Shown here: positions 25,305-33,864 of the stretch, piece after piece
How the letters are laid out: each line of letters begins with the position of its first letter
Position numbering within the stretch: the stretch's first letter is position 1
From: Alphaproteobacteria bacterium
Lineage (GTDB): Bacteria > Pseudomonadota > Alphaproteobacteria > Rs-D84
Direction: 5' to 3'
Assembly: GCA_017505705.1 (NCBI GenBank)
Contig: JAFVOS010000006.1
Span: forward strand, 1-64,000
Length of the DNA: 64,000 bases
Position numbers and translations under genes: made by a program
Notes under the pieces: generated by a model
Databases searched by the model: none
Seen by the model: only the letters and a program-made list of their open reading frames with translations
Told to the model about the DNA's origin: nothing

Positions 25305-26525
25305 TTAATTTGTGTATGATGCATTTACCGTTGGGCAATCATATTCCCCGGTTGTGTCTGACCATGTGGCACCACTGTTTGTCGTTAGATAACATTGGGT
25401 AACGGCTGTAGAAGCTGTGGATGATGTTGTGCCGCTGACGGTGGTACCGCTGTTGGATGTATGTTTGGGGCATGTGGTGCATGTTGTGTTTGTGTGGGCG
25501 CTGCTGGCCATGTATGTGCCGGCTGCACATGGGATACAACCTGGGGACGAATTACTTTCTATCATTCGTGATCCTGCCTTGCAATTTTTTAAGCTACACT
25601 TACTGCTAACAGTATTGCCAGAATTCCATGTTGCGGTATTCCATGCGTTGGCATACGTGATATGTGATGAGCAATTTGCATTACAACTGGTTTGACCAGT
25701 GGCGGATGTCGTTTTACCATTTTGGCATGCGATACATGTGGTCTGTGCAGTGGTGTTGGTGTATGAACCAATGGCGCATTTGCCCGAACATGTGCTGGTG
25801 CTTAATCCGGATGTTGCGCCAAATGTTCCTGCTGGGCATGCGGTGCACCCAATACTTGATACAGCGCTGCATGGGTTGGTGGTTGCTGGAAATGTGTATT
25901 TACCACTGCTTGCAGCGGCGGCAGCGGCATAGTATCCAGCCTTGCAGGTAAGGTATTGCCCCGTTGATGTGGTGGTTTTAGTCCCGCTGGATGTACAGCT
26001 GTTGGGTAGGAACCATGCGACTTTGTTGGCACTGCTGGAACAAGTGCTGGGCAATGATTTTTCTGTATATCCACTGGTGCTATAGCAGCATGAAAATTGT
26101 GCGATGTTTTCGATGTTTGCGGTTATATAATATCCGGTTCTGGGGTTGCTGATGCCACCCCATCCTAATGCAGCGATTGCGGCTTCTGACAATTCTGGTT
26201 GTTGGCCATGATAGTCAGAGTCACATGCACGTACACCCAAGCATTGATATTGATCCTTGAAGCACAGAAGTACCTTGGATGTATCGCCATCCATTGTAAG
26301 GGTTTTAACGGTACAGTACGCAAAAACCCCATATGAAGTATCGTAATGTGGCAGATCGGTGGCGCTGCTGGTGTTGCAGTATGTTGTGCCGTTGCAGTAA
26401 CTGACTAGGACGCCAGATTGTGATACGTCGCAATCTGCGGCAATGTATGTGTTGTCGCCGAGTGATCCGGCATTTGCAAAAGATGGCATAAATGTCAATA
26501 CAGCAATTAATAATATTTTTTTCAT
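25305..26525 (-). CDS. Exported Cys-rich protein, first gene of a switch-controlled operon
   Basis: A 406-residue protein. The signal peptide (ILLIAVLTFMPSFANA) is followed by the domain shared with the downstream paralogue. Then come several CxxC units of TNF-receptor/EGF-like appearance (GCTACPAGTFG, TCIACQNGKT, GCIPCAAGTY, TCTTCPKHT) and the tail VTQCYL...DTTGEY. Start at 26525 follows AAGGAAAA on the minus strand. The next gene begins 26 bases after this stop. Transcription comes from the promoter in the invertible segment 26585-26638, now facing the gene. Function unknown; the structure suggests a disulfide-rich surface protein. Confidence 0.78.
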   Translation of the reverse strand: MKKILLIAVLTFMPSFANAGSLGDNTYIAADCDVSQSGVLVSYCNGTTYCNTSSATDLPHYDTSYGVFAYCTVKTLTMDGDTSKVLLCFKDQYQCLGVRACDSDYHGQQPELSEAAIAALGWGGISNPRTGYYITANIENIAQFSCCYSTSGYTEKSLPSTCSSSANKVAWFLPNSCTSSGTKTTTSTGQYLTCKAGYYAAAAAASSGKYTFPATTNPCSAVSSIGCTACPAGTFGATSGLSTSTCSGKCAIGSYTNTTAQTTCIACQNGKTTSATGQTSCNANCSSHITYANAWNTATWNSGNTVSSKCSLKNCKAGSRMIESNSSPGCIPCAAGTYMASSAHTNTTCTTCPKHTSNSGTTVSGTTSSTASTAVTQCYLTTNSGATWSDTTGEYDCPTVNASYTN

Positions 26526-26551
26526 TGTGTGTTTTCCTTGGCTTTCGGTGG

Positions 26552-26671
26552 TTGTCCAATATAAATGGAGGTTTTGATTCAACACCCCTACGATTTCATT
26601 TTAGCCCTGTTTTCCCGCACATGTCAAGCATCAAAAATTGTCGAATCAAAACCTCCCTTTTTTTTAGGCAA
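26552..26671. repeat. Invertible promoter switch (locus C), ON orientation
   Basis: Right repeat 26639-26671 and left repeat 26552-26584 are inverted copies, 27 of 33 positions matching and 17 of 18 in the inner part (GAATCAAAACCTCC core). The 54 bp between them contain a complete promoter on the minus strand directed at the two-gene operon. The inner arm length and segment length are the same as at locus A. Confidence 0.85.
26598..26627 (-). promoter_or_regulatory. Sigma70-like promoter inside the locus C segment
   Basis: TTGACA (26622-26627), 18 bp, TAAAAT (26598-26603) on the minus strand. Hexamers and spacing equal those at locus D. Inversion of the segment would turn it away from the Cys-rich operon and toward hisS. 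Confidence 0.75.
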
Positions 26672-26796
26672 TATGTTGTGTGGCTTTTTTGCAGTGATTT
26701 CAATTTCTTGTTGGTGTTAAAAATATGTTTTTGCCATGTGATGACTTTAAGAAATCATACCTGTGGTTTTGTGAGGTGGGCTGTGTCATAATATGC

Positions 26797-26911
26797 GTGT
26801 CGATGGGACACATTAGCCTATCTGTGACAGGACATTCGGATGTTTAAGGCAAGGAATTCTTTTCTTTTGTCATTTGGATGTTGGTTACGGGGGGCGTGTG
26901 TCCCGCTTTTT
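26797..26911 (+). promoter_or_regulatory. Possible attenuator-like leader upstream of hisS
   Basis: GTGTC-GATGG-GACAC (26797-26811) forms a local hairpin. GGGACACA (26805-26812) can instead pair with TGTGTCCC (26897-26904), which itself lies in a weak hairpin before TTTTTT. The mutually exclusive pairings could regulate readthrough, but no recognised class fits. The remaining part of 26672-27097 shows only the hisS promoter. Confidence 0.25.
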
Positions 26912-27016
26912 TGTGGTTTTTACTTGAAAAAAATAAAATTTGTCCTAAGATTAATGTGAAATGACAGAAAAAACATTATTCTTTACAGTTTTTCATCATG
27001 CCCATGCGGGCGAGTA

Positions 27017-27046
27017 TTAGCATATTGTCTTTTTATATGATATAAT
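27017..27046 (+). promoter_or_regulatory. Promoter of hisS
   Basis: TTAGCA (27017-27022), 18 bp, perfect TATAAT (27041-27046), about 50 bases before the hisS start. Confidence 0.5.
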
Positions 27047-27097
27047 GTGTGCGCAAATGCGCATAGAGTTTTCCATTAAAAACAATAGGAAATAAAA

Positions 27098-28399
27098 ATG
27101 GATCTTAAACCAACAAAACCATTGTCAGGTTTTATAGAATTATTGCCAGCACAGCAGCGTTGCTTTGATTTTTGTGCGGCACGTATGTTAAATGTATTGA
27201 AAACATCTGGGTTTAATATGCTGGATTTGCCAGCCATCGAACGGGCCGAGGTTTTGACCGACAAAGATAATTGGGATGAAATTGAAACCCAAATGTTCTT
27301 GTTTCAAAAGGGTGATACCAAAATGGGGTTGCGGTATGATGGAACGGTCGGCTTGTCCCGATATGTTGCAGGGCACCTGAATGATTTAACATTCCCGTTT
27401 CGGGCCAGTCAATTTTCAAAACGATATCGTGGTGAACGTGCGCAACGTGGGCGCTATCGTGAATTTTATCAGATGGATATGGATATAATGGGGGTGAATT
27501 CCCTGACGACTAATTATGATGCAGAAATTATTTCTGTGATTCAGCGCACATTAAATTCTGTATCTGAATTTATTGGTGAAAATGCGGTGCGTGTCGGTTC
27601 ACGTCCATTCTGGGATGCGTTATTTGATTATCTGGAAATGACGGATGGACAGAAAAAAGACGTATTCGTTTTAATCGATAAAAAAGATAAAATGGGTGAT
27701 GAAGACTTTGCCGAAGGGTTAAGTGATACATTGGGTGATGTCGAAAAAGAAAATCAAGTAAAATCAGTATTTACAAACGGGTATTCCGGATTCTTAAACA
27801 AGTCTGACAAGTTGGATGCAGCGATTTCAGAGCTGAATGAATTTATGAAAACACTGGATTTGTTCGGTGTCAAAAATGCAGAAATTGATTTGTCTATTAC
27901 ACGTGGGCTGGCATATTATACCGGATTGGTGTTTGAATTTAAGTTGTTAAATCATCCAGAACTGGGGACGGCGGCCGGTGGTGGTCGATATGCTGATTTG
28001 GCGGGAAAATTTAGTAAAACCAAGATTATTGGTGTTGGTGCAGCAATTGGATTTTCTAGAATTTTTGTTGCATTAATGGAATCTGGTCAGATTGATTTGA
28101 CTGCGTTTGAATCCCCTGTTGATGTGGCGGTGTTGTGTATGGGGAATGATAATTTGGATTTTGCTGTATCTGTTTTGAATGCCTTAAGGGATGCAAATAT
28201 TGCATCTGTGGCGTATTTGGATGCAGATAAAAAGTTCAAAAATCAAATTGAATACTCGGACAAAATAAAATCTAGATTCAGTATGATAATTGGTGAATCT
28301 GAGAAAGAAAATCAAGTTGTGGCACTTAAAAATATGTCGTCTGGCGAACAGCAGACACTGTCTGTTTCTGATGCGGTGAAATTCTTACAAGGGGTATAA
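27098..28399 (+). CDS. hisS: Histidyl-tRNA synthetase
   Basis: A 433-residue class II synthetase that charges tRNA-His. Visible motifs are motif 2 (RYDGTVGLSRYVA; FSKRYRGERAQRGRYREFYQMD), the histidine-specific RGLAYYTGLVFEF and the motif-3-like GIGFSRIFVAL region (GVGAAIGFSRIF). The C-terminal anticodon domain (VDVAVLCMG...ASVAYLD) is present. Preceded by AATAGGAAA. prfA starts 6 bases after the stop, so the two form an operon. Confidence 0.93.
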   Translation: MDLKPTKPLSGFIELLPAQQRCFDFCAARMLNVLKTSGFNMLDLPAIERAEVLTDKDNWDEIETQMFLFQKGDTKMGLRYDGTVGLSRYVAGHLNDLTFPFRASQFSKRYRGERAQRGRYREFYQMDMDIMGVNSLTTNYDAEIISVIQRTLNSVSEFIGENAVRVGSRPFWDALFDYLEMTDGQKKDVFVLIDKKDKMGDEDFAEGLSDTLGDVEKENQVKSVFTNGYSGFLNKSDKLDAAISELNEFMKTLDLFGVKNAEIDLSITRGLAYYTGLVFEFKLLNHPELGTAAGGGRYADLAGKFSKTKIIGVGAAIGFSRIFVALMESGQIDLTAFESPVDVAVLCMGNDNLDFAVSVLNALRDANIASVAYLDADKKFKNQIEYSDKIKSRFSMIIGESEKENQVVALKNMSSGEQQTLSVSDAVKFLQGV

Positions 28400-28405
28400 T
28401 AAAAA

Positions 28406-29470
28406 ATGATTATTGAGGCTAAATTAAAAGATATTCAAAATCGTGCCGCAGATGTAGAAGCCCAGATGAATTCTGGAAATGTTTCTGGGGATGAATTAAC
28501 ACGTCTGTCCAAGGAATATTCCAGGTTGTCTGAAATTTTGCCGCTGATTTCTGAATACTTTCAAATTGTCGCAGGTATTAAAGATGCCCAAGAAATGCTG
28601 AATGATGCAGAATTGCGTGAAATTGCCAATGATCAATTGCATGAATTGAATCATAAATTACCAGATATTGAAAAGAAATTACAAATTGCATTGCTGCCAC
28701 GTGATGCGGCCGATGATAACAGTGTTATTATGGAAATTAGAGCAGGGGTCGGTGGTGAAGAATCGGCCTTGTTCGCAGGTGATTTGTATAATCAATACAA
28801 GTCTTATGCGTTGCGTCAAGGTTGGAAGGTAGAAGTTATCGAAGAAAATGCAACGTCGTTGCATGGCTATAAAGAAATTGTATTTAAAATTGATGGTGCT
28901 GGGGCGTATGGTCGCATGAAGTTTGAATCTGGAATTCATCGTGTACAACGTGTCCCAGAAACCGAAGCCGGTGGTCGTATTCATACCAGTGCTGCATCGG
29001 TTGCTGTTATGGCCGAAGCCAAAGAAATTGACGTGGTTATCGAAGATAAAGATATTCGTATTGATATTTTCCGTGCATCGGGTGCCGGTGGTCAGCACGT
29101 TAATAAAACAGACAGTGCAATTCGTATTACCCACTTTCCGTCTGGTATTGTCGTGACGTGTCAGAACGAACGCAGTCAATTGCAAAATAAAATTGCGGCA
29201 ATGTCTGTGTTGCGTTCAAAGTTGTACGAAAAGCAGCGTATGGAACAAGAATCCGCCAGTAATGCATCACGCAAGACAATGGTTGGATCGGGTGATCGCA
29301 GTGAAAAAATTCGTACATATAATTTCCCAGAACAACGTGTGACAGATCATCGTATTAAACTGACTTTGTATAAGTTAGATGATATTTTGGCGGGTGGTGT
29401 CGGTCTGGATGAAATGATTGATGCGTTGATTGCTGCAGACCAATTGGAGCAATTGGCGCATATGGAATAG
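28406..29470 (+). CDS. prfA: Peptide chain release factor 1
   Basis: A 354-residue release factor that reads UAA and UAG. The catalytic GGQ motif lies in SGAGGQHVNKTDSAIR, preceded by RVPETEAGGRIHTSAASVAV; the C-terminal SEKIRTYNFPEQRVTDHRI is typical. Full length. The usual partner prmC does not follow; a strong terminator does. Confidence 0.95.
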   Translation: MIIEAKLKDIQNRAADVEAQMNSGNVSGDELTRLSKEYSRLSEILPLISEYFQIVAGIKDAQEMLNDAELREIANDQLHELNHKLPDIEKKLQIALLPRDAADDNSVIMEIRAGVGGEESALFAGDLYNQYKSYALRQGWKVEVIEENATSLHGYKEIVFKIDGAGAYGRMKFESGIHRVQRVPETEAGGRIHTSAASVAVMAEAKEIDVVIEDKDIRIDIFRASGAGGQHVNKTDSAIRITHFPSGIVVTCQNERSQLQNKIAAMSVLRSKLYEKQRMEQESASNASRKTMVGSGDRSEKIRTYNFPEQRVTDHRIKLTLYKLDDILAGGVGLDEMIDALIAADQLEQLAHME

Positions 29471-29487
29471 TTTTGTGTCAAAGTAAT

Positions 29488-29516
29488 AAAAAATCCCGCG
29501 TTTGCGGGATTTTTTA
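29488..29516. terminator. Terminator of prfA
   Basis: AAAAAATCCCGC-GTTT-GCGGGATTTTTT. Bidirectional; it would also stop transcription from the reversed locus D promoter. Confidence 0.85.
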
Positions 29517-29606
29517 TAGATGTGTTTAAAAAAATAAAAAATTAGAAATGCGTGTGTTTTTTTGTTGATAATGTATTGAAAATAGTCGTGTTTTTATAAA
29601 AAATAA

Positions 29607-29725
29607 CTGCCTAAAAAAAACGGTCAGTTTTTTTAGGCATCTTTTGGTGAAATTTTATCACAGAAAATCGGAGGCTGTCAACATCAAAATAGTGCCGAAT
29701 CAAAACCACCGTTTGGGTTAGGCTG
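29607..29725. repeat. Invertible promoter switch (locus D), OFF orientation
   Basis: Left repeat 29607-29639 and right repeat 29693-29725 are inverted copies matching at 23 of 33 positions, both with the AGGCA-type outer end. The 53 bp between them hold a promoter on the minus strand, facing away from the gene at 29754. The left repeat is also self-complementary (GCCTAAAAAAA...TTTTTTTAGGC) and could terminate the reversed transcript. Confidence 0.75.
29652..29681 (-). promoter_or_regulatory. Sigma70-like promoter inside the locus D segment
   Basis: TTGACA (29676-29681), 18 bp, TAAAAT (29652-29657), minus strand. It is the same promoter design, spacing and distance to the right repeat (11 bp) as at locus C. 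Inversion would direct it to the genes at 29754 and 30291. Confidence 0.75.
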
Positions 29726-29753
29726 TTGTTGTGGGCGGTGGGGGCCGAAAAGC

Positions 29754-30272
29754 GTGAAAACAATTTATAAAATACTTTTTTCTATGTGCAGCACCTTGGT
29801 GTGTGCAATTTATTCGGTGCGTTCATTTGCAGCAAGTTTTGTGCATCCGTCGTGTAGTTGGGTGGACTGCGATGATTATAATCCTATCTCGTGGATTGGA
29901 AATGGTGAATATGGAGTGTGTCCAGATGGTGTCACAGTAGAGAGTTGTATAAGGCTTGATGCTGCGGGACATGTGCTAAAAGTGGTAGTGTGTAATACTG
30001 ATTACTGTCTGGATGATGGCGGGCTAGTAAATGGTAAAGGCTATTATCCTGACACTGTAAGAACGGTAATTGCTAATGCTTATCCAAATAGTTGTGTTAT
30101 TACGTATAAGGATTGTGTGCCCTGTCCAGTGGGATTTAATAATATGATTGGGCAAGGCGGAAATTTTGGTATTACATATTGTTATATGCCGAAAGATAAG
30201 ATTTTTAATGATAATGATGGGAATGGTAAGTTTAAATTTACGGATAGTTGTTATTACAGTGTAGGTAGTTAA
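29754..30272 (+). CDS. Small exported Cys-rich protein
   Basis: A 172-residue protein starting at GTG (29754) after GGTGGGGGCC. The signal peptide (IYKILFSMCSTLVCAIYSVRSFA) and the general plan are shared with the next gene. The mature part has a CxxCP unit (DCVPCPVGF) and the tail ITYCYM...NGKFKF...SCYYS, the same type of C-terminus as in the 24400 and 25305 proteins. No promoter faces it in the present orientation of the switch upstream. It may use readthrough otherwise. Function unknown. Confidence 0.72.
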   Translation: MKTIYKILFSMCSTLVCAIYSVRSFAASFVHPSCSWVDCDDYNPISWIGNGEYGVCPDGVTVESCIRLDAAGHVLKVVVCNTDYCLDDGGLVNGKGYYPDTVRTVIANAYPNSCVITYKDCVPCPVGFNNMIGQGGNFGITYCYMPKDKIFNDNDGNGKFKFTDSCYYSVGS

Positions 30273-30290
30273 AAATGGGGGTGGGTTGAT

Positions 30291-30749
30291 ATGAAAACAA
30301 TTTATAAAATACTTTTTTCTGTGTGTAGTACGTTGGTGTGTACAATTTATTCGGTGCGATCTTTTGCGGCTGCGTGTACAGCTGTGGCCAGTACAGCAGG
30401 TTCGATTCAATCGTATGTTGGGGGAATAGATAATTGTATTACTGGTAGAACGACTACGTCTTATTATAAGGATGAACAAAGGATTGTAGTAGTTTATGGT
30501 TGTCAGGGGGGGTGTAAAGATAAATATTATCGATTGGCTTCGACAGTGACCTTTTGGCCTGGTACGACGTCGTGCACATTAACGTATTATACGTGTCAGT
30601 CTTGCCCAAAGCTTTATAACGTTGCGGGCAGTGGTGCTGGGTTGGTCAGTGGTATAACGGCGTGTTTTATTCCAAAAAATGTGACGGTTACAGAGACAGG
30701 TGGTTCAACGTTCGTTTTTGATGCTGATTGTAAATATACTAATTCATAA
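30291..30749 (+). CDS. Small exported Cys-rich protein, paralogue of the preceding gene
   Basis: A 152-residue protein. The first 26 residues match the preceding protein almost exactly (signal peptide through RSFAA), as does the DNA, so the pair arose by duplication. The mature portion diverges but keeps the CxxCP unit (YTCQSCPKLY) and the tail ITACFIP...STFVF...DCKYT. An 18-base gap follows the previous gene, and the glycosyltransferase gene begins 9 bases after its stop, so an operon of four is likely. Confidence 0.72.
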   Translation: MKTIYKILFSVCSTLVCTIYSVRSFAAACTAVASTAGSIQSYVGGIDNCITGRTTTSYYKDEQRIVVVYGCQGGCKDKYYRLASTVTFWPGTTSCTLTYYTCQSCPKLYNVAGSGAGLVSGITACFIPKNVTVTETGGSTFVFDADCKYTNS

Positions 30750-30758
30750 TGTATTCAA

Positions 30759-31700
30759 ATGAAGATGGTGACTGTATCTATTATTATGCCAAACCATAAT
30801 TATGGTAAATATATTGCAGATGCAATTAGATCTGTGATGGCGCAAACAATATCAGACTGGGAATGTATTATTATTGATGATGCCAGTACGGACAATTCTG
30901 TTGCGGTTATTAATAAATTAATAAAAAATGATAAACGGTTCAGGTTGATAAAATTTAAAGAGCCAATGGGGGTGTCGCGTGCGCGAAACGCAGGGCTGGA
31001 TGTGGCGCGTGGAAAATATATTGCGTTCCTGGATTCTGATGATTGTTATACAGAATTTGCATTGGAAATGCTGGTAAATATGGCTGAAACAATGGGGGCG
31101 CAGGTTGCGGGTGCCCAAGCGTTGATTGTGCCAGATGATTTTAAGTACCGTCCCAGTGGAAATAGTTCTTGGACGGTGGGACGAACATGGATAGAGACGA
31201 ATCCAAACAGATTTTTGACAGCGCCAAAAAATTATAATTGGTGCTGGGTATGGCGACGTATTTATCATCGTGATTTGTTTAAAAAATTACGATTTTTTCC
31301 GGAATTTGTCGGGGCTGGCGAAGATTTGGCGTTTATGTTGGATTTGTCATATCGAACAAAACGTATTGTGGAAACAGAATCTATATCTGTCTATCATCGT
31401 GCGCATAAAGAATCACTGATGCAAAGACCGTTTTATAAGGGGGCGTTTGATTGGTTTCCGGTGTTCTTTAAATACGTGCGTGACAATATTTGTGATAAAT
31501 ATGATCATAAATTCCTGCGTGAATTTTATAGTAATATGTTTGCTTATCTGATTAATGCGACAATTATTATGCCAAAGATAAATGGAAAATACTATGAAGA
31601 AGCCAAACAGACGGTTGTGGCGGCCTGTCGGTTTATTCCAATGCGGTATTTGCATCCCAGACAACGTATTTTGTGCGGGTTTTTGCGATGGATAAAATAA
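30759..31700 (+). CDS. Family 2 glycosyltransferase
   Basis: A 313-residue inverting GT-A enzyme. SIIMPNHNYGKYI, the nucleotide-binding IIDDASTDNS and the metal-binding FLDSDDCY (DxD) motif are clear. Acceptor and donor are unknown; co-transcription with exported Cys-rich proteins raises the possibility that it glycosylates them or surface polysaccharide. The next glycosyltransferase overlaps its 3' end by 13 bases. Confidence 0.85.
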   Translation: MKMVTVSIIMPNHNYGKYIADAIRSVMAQTISDWECIIIDDASTDNSVAVINKLIKNDKRFRLIKFKEPMGVSRARNAGLDVARGKYIAFLDSDDCYTEFALEMLVNMAETMGAQVAGAQALIVPDDFKYRPSGNSSWTVGRTWIETNPNRFLTAPKNYNWCWVWRRIYHRDLFKKLRFFPEFVGAGEDLAFMLDLSYRTKRIVETESISVYHRAHKESLMQRPFYKGAFDWFPVFFKYVRDNICDKYDHKFLREFYSNMFAYLINATIIMPKINGKYYEEAKQTVVAACRFIPMRYLHPRQRILCGFLRWIK

Positions 31701-32632
31701 ACATTTTATATTCTTTTGATAATAATTTCTGGCGTATGGCAGCGATATCAATTAAATCGTTGGTTGATGCCCAAAAATATCCGGAACGTGTTGTTGTGCA
31801 TTGTATGGTTGCCAGGCGTACACATGGTAAACGTGTAATTAAACAAATTGTAAATGGGGCAGGGGCTAAATTAGTATGGTGTACTGTTTCAAAGCGTCAA
31901 AACCCTTTTTATAATCACTATCATGCAAGATGGTCGCCAGTGATTTTTTATAGGCTGTTTTCATATCGGTTCTTTCCGTCGGTTGAAAAAATGTTATATC
32001 TGGATTCTGATACGTTGATATTGGATGATTTGACTGAACTGTATAATACAGATGTATCGCAGCATGTTTTGGGGGCTGTTAGAGATATGGCGCCAACAGA
32101 AAAAGAAGATGTGCCCGGCTCAAAAGAAGTTAAAGCTTTTGAAGATAATATTTTGAAACATGGGGTGTATGTAAATTCCGGGGTATTGTTGATGAATCAG
32201 GCCAAAATGCGTGAGAATAAGGATTTGTTGTTGAATATACAGGTGCCTTTGCGCTTTCCAGATCAAGATATTATCAATGCGGCGTTTGATGGACGTATAA
32301 AAATATTGCCTTTGCGCTATAATTTTGTTCCGCAAATTTATATATCTAAGAAGTTTAGCAAGGCAGAGGCGTTGTTGGCAAAGAAAAATCCTGTTATTTA
32401 TCATTTTTATTCGTATAAGCCATATTATTATGATGGTGCCCCAACAAAAATTTATTCGATGTTTTATCGGGCGTGTACTGCATTGGGATTTTATCCCGAA
32501 GATTTTGCACGCAAGGATTTAAAGTGGCGTATGAAAAAAGAATGGGCCAGGTTTGGTAAACAAACCAATATTCCGCATTTGTATTTAACAAAACGTGGTC
32601 GGTTAAGATTGTTTGGAATATTGCGTGTATAA
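31688..32632 (+). CDS. Family 8 glycosyltransferase
   Basis: A 314-residue retaining GT of the LPS galactosyl/glucosyltransferase type. INILYSFDNNFW begins the fold; MLYLDSDTLILDDLTELY holds the DxD metal site, and YVNSGVLLMN and FPDQDIINAAF follow as in the family. The start at 31688 (MDKINILY) is chosen over 31673. Probably acts on lipopolysaccharide or another surface glycan. The operon ends at a strong terminator directly after it. Confidence 0.85.
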   Translation: MDKINILYSFDNNFWRMAAISIKSLVDAQKYPERVVVHCMVARRTHGKRVIKQIVNGAGAKLVWCTVSKRQNPFYNHYHARWSPVIFYRLFSYRFFPSVEKMLYLDSDTLILDDLTELYNTDVSQHVLGAVRDMAPTEKEDVPGSKEVKAFEDNILKHGVYVNSGVLLMNQAKMRENKDLLLNIQVPLRFPDQDIINAAFDGRIKILPLRYNFVPQIYISKKFSKAEALLAKKNPVIYHFYSYKPYYYDGAPTKIYSMFYRACTALGFYPEDFARKDLKWRMKKEWARFGKQTNIPHLYLTKRGRLRLFGILRV

Positions 32633-32660
32633 AAAATCCCGCATTTGCGGGATTTTTTAT
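32631..32660. terminator. Terminator after the glycosyltransferase operon
   Basis: AAAAAATCCCGC-ATTT-GCGGGATTTTTT; convergent position with the barrel protein gene. Confidence 0.85.
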
Positions 32661-33758
32661 TTAGAATATGTATTTTACGTTTACACTGCCGCCCCAGCCG
32701 TCTTGACCGATGTCACGACGTAAAATTGTGCCAGACAGCGAAAAGCGTTCAATCGATTTTTCCAGCGACAGACCGTATTCAATAAAGTCTTCAAATTCCA
32801 GGGTGCTGGATTTTATATCGCCAGCTGTAATTTCAGCGCCACTGATGCTGTGTTTTACGTATCTGATATGGGCGGTGCCGTACCAGCCATCGTCAATCTG
32901 TTTGATTGCGTGCAGACTGGGTGATACCTGGAATATATTGGCGTCGGTATTATTTATCTGGATTCTGGATTTGGACAGATAGTCGCCCGATTTTACCCAT
33001 GTGTATCCCAGGTATATCCCAGGTTGCAATACAAACGTGTTGTCCAAATTTATATTATATGTTGCGTTGATGCCGGCGCCGAACCACATGTTGGTGTAAC
33101 TGTCTGTGCCAAATTCATGCTTTGCGTCATTGTCGATGGCACCACCATTAAATGTTGCGGCCAGTCCCAGGTTGTTAATATCAAAACGTCCATATAGGCC
33201 AGCATAGCCGCCAAATTCATCAAGGGATAACGCAGAGTTGGACGTAGAGCCGTTTATTGCGCCGGCAAAAATTGCCCAACCGGCAGTTGTGTCCATGAAC
33301 TGGGTGTAGCCGTCTGTTATTCCGAACATTGCCAGGTCGTAATCTGAGTTGGTGCGTTCGAAGTTGTCGAGTGCAACCTTGGTATCATAATGCGAATAAC
33401 CTAGCTGCAGGTTTTTGATATCGATTATTTCAGAATCCCCACCGCTGCGACCGGCAAATTCGTATGCTTCGAATTCGCCATACATTGGTGCGCTGCCGTA
33501 CATTGGTGCGGCTCCATACATGTCTGGTGTGTTTTCGGCGTCTTGGGTTGGTGACATGATTTGTTGTTGGCGGTTCATGACGGCCGTTGGTGTACGGCCA
33601 AATGTGTGCATCGCCGTGCGACTGATAGAGTCCTGGATGTTGGCGATTTTGTTTACAGAAAAGCTGTTGGCATAAATATACGTTGCCATGGCGTCAAATG
33701 ACGTAAGGCAAAGAGATGCGAATATTGTGCTGGTTAATAATAAGTTTTGTGTTTTCAT
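32661..33758 (-). CDS. Outer-membrane beta-barrel (autotransporter-domain-like) protein
   Basis: A 365-residue protein. The signal peptide (LLLTSTIFASLCLTSFDAMA) is followed by a region with YGAAPMYGSAPMYG repeats and then alternating amphipathic strands ending in VNVKYIF. The terminal Phe and strand pattern fit the autotransporter barrel domain recognised by the BAM machinery. The passenger is very short, so this is a barrel with a small extension rather than a classical autotransporter. Monocistronic; the ATG follows GAGAGAATATAT on the minus strand. Confidence 0.7.
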   Translation of the reverse strand: MKTQNLLLTSTIFASLCLTSFDAMATYIYANSFSVNKIANIQDSISRTAMHTFGRTPTAVMNRQQQIMSPTQDAENTPDMYGAAPMYGSAPMYGEFEAYEFAGRSGGDSEIIDIKNLQLGYSHYDTKVALDNFERTNSDYDLAMFGITDGYTQFMDTTAGWAIFAGAINGSTSNSALSLDEFGGYAGLYGRFDINNLGLAATFNGGAIDNDAKHEFGTDSYTNMWFGAGINATYNINLDNTFVLQPGIYLGYTWVKSGDYLSKSRIQINNTDANIFQVSPSLHAIKQIDDGWYGTAHIRYVKHSISGAEITAGDIKSSTLEFEDFIEYGLSLEKSIERFSLSGTILRRDIGQDGWGGSVNVKYIF

Positions 33759-33864
33759 AATATATTCTCTCGGTTGTTTTATGTGGGAATTATACCATAA
33801 TTTTAAATACTAAAAAACATTTTTTATTGTTTGTTCGGCTTTTTTTGATAAAATAGTGCCTGTT

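Noticed and set aside
24400-26525. CRISPR array or tandem repeats
   Set aside because: The similarity is between two paralogous coding regions; no regularly spaced short repeats were seen anywhere in the window.
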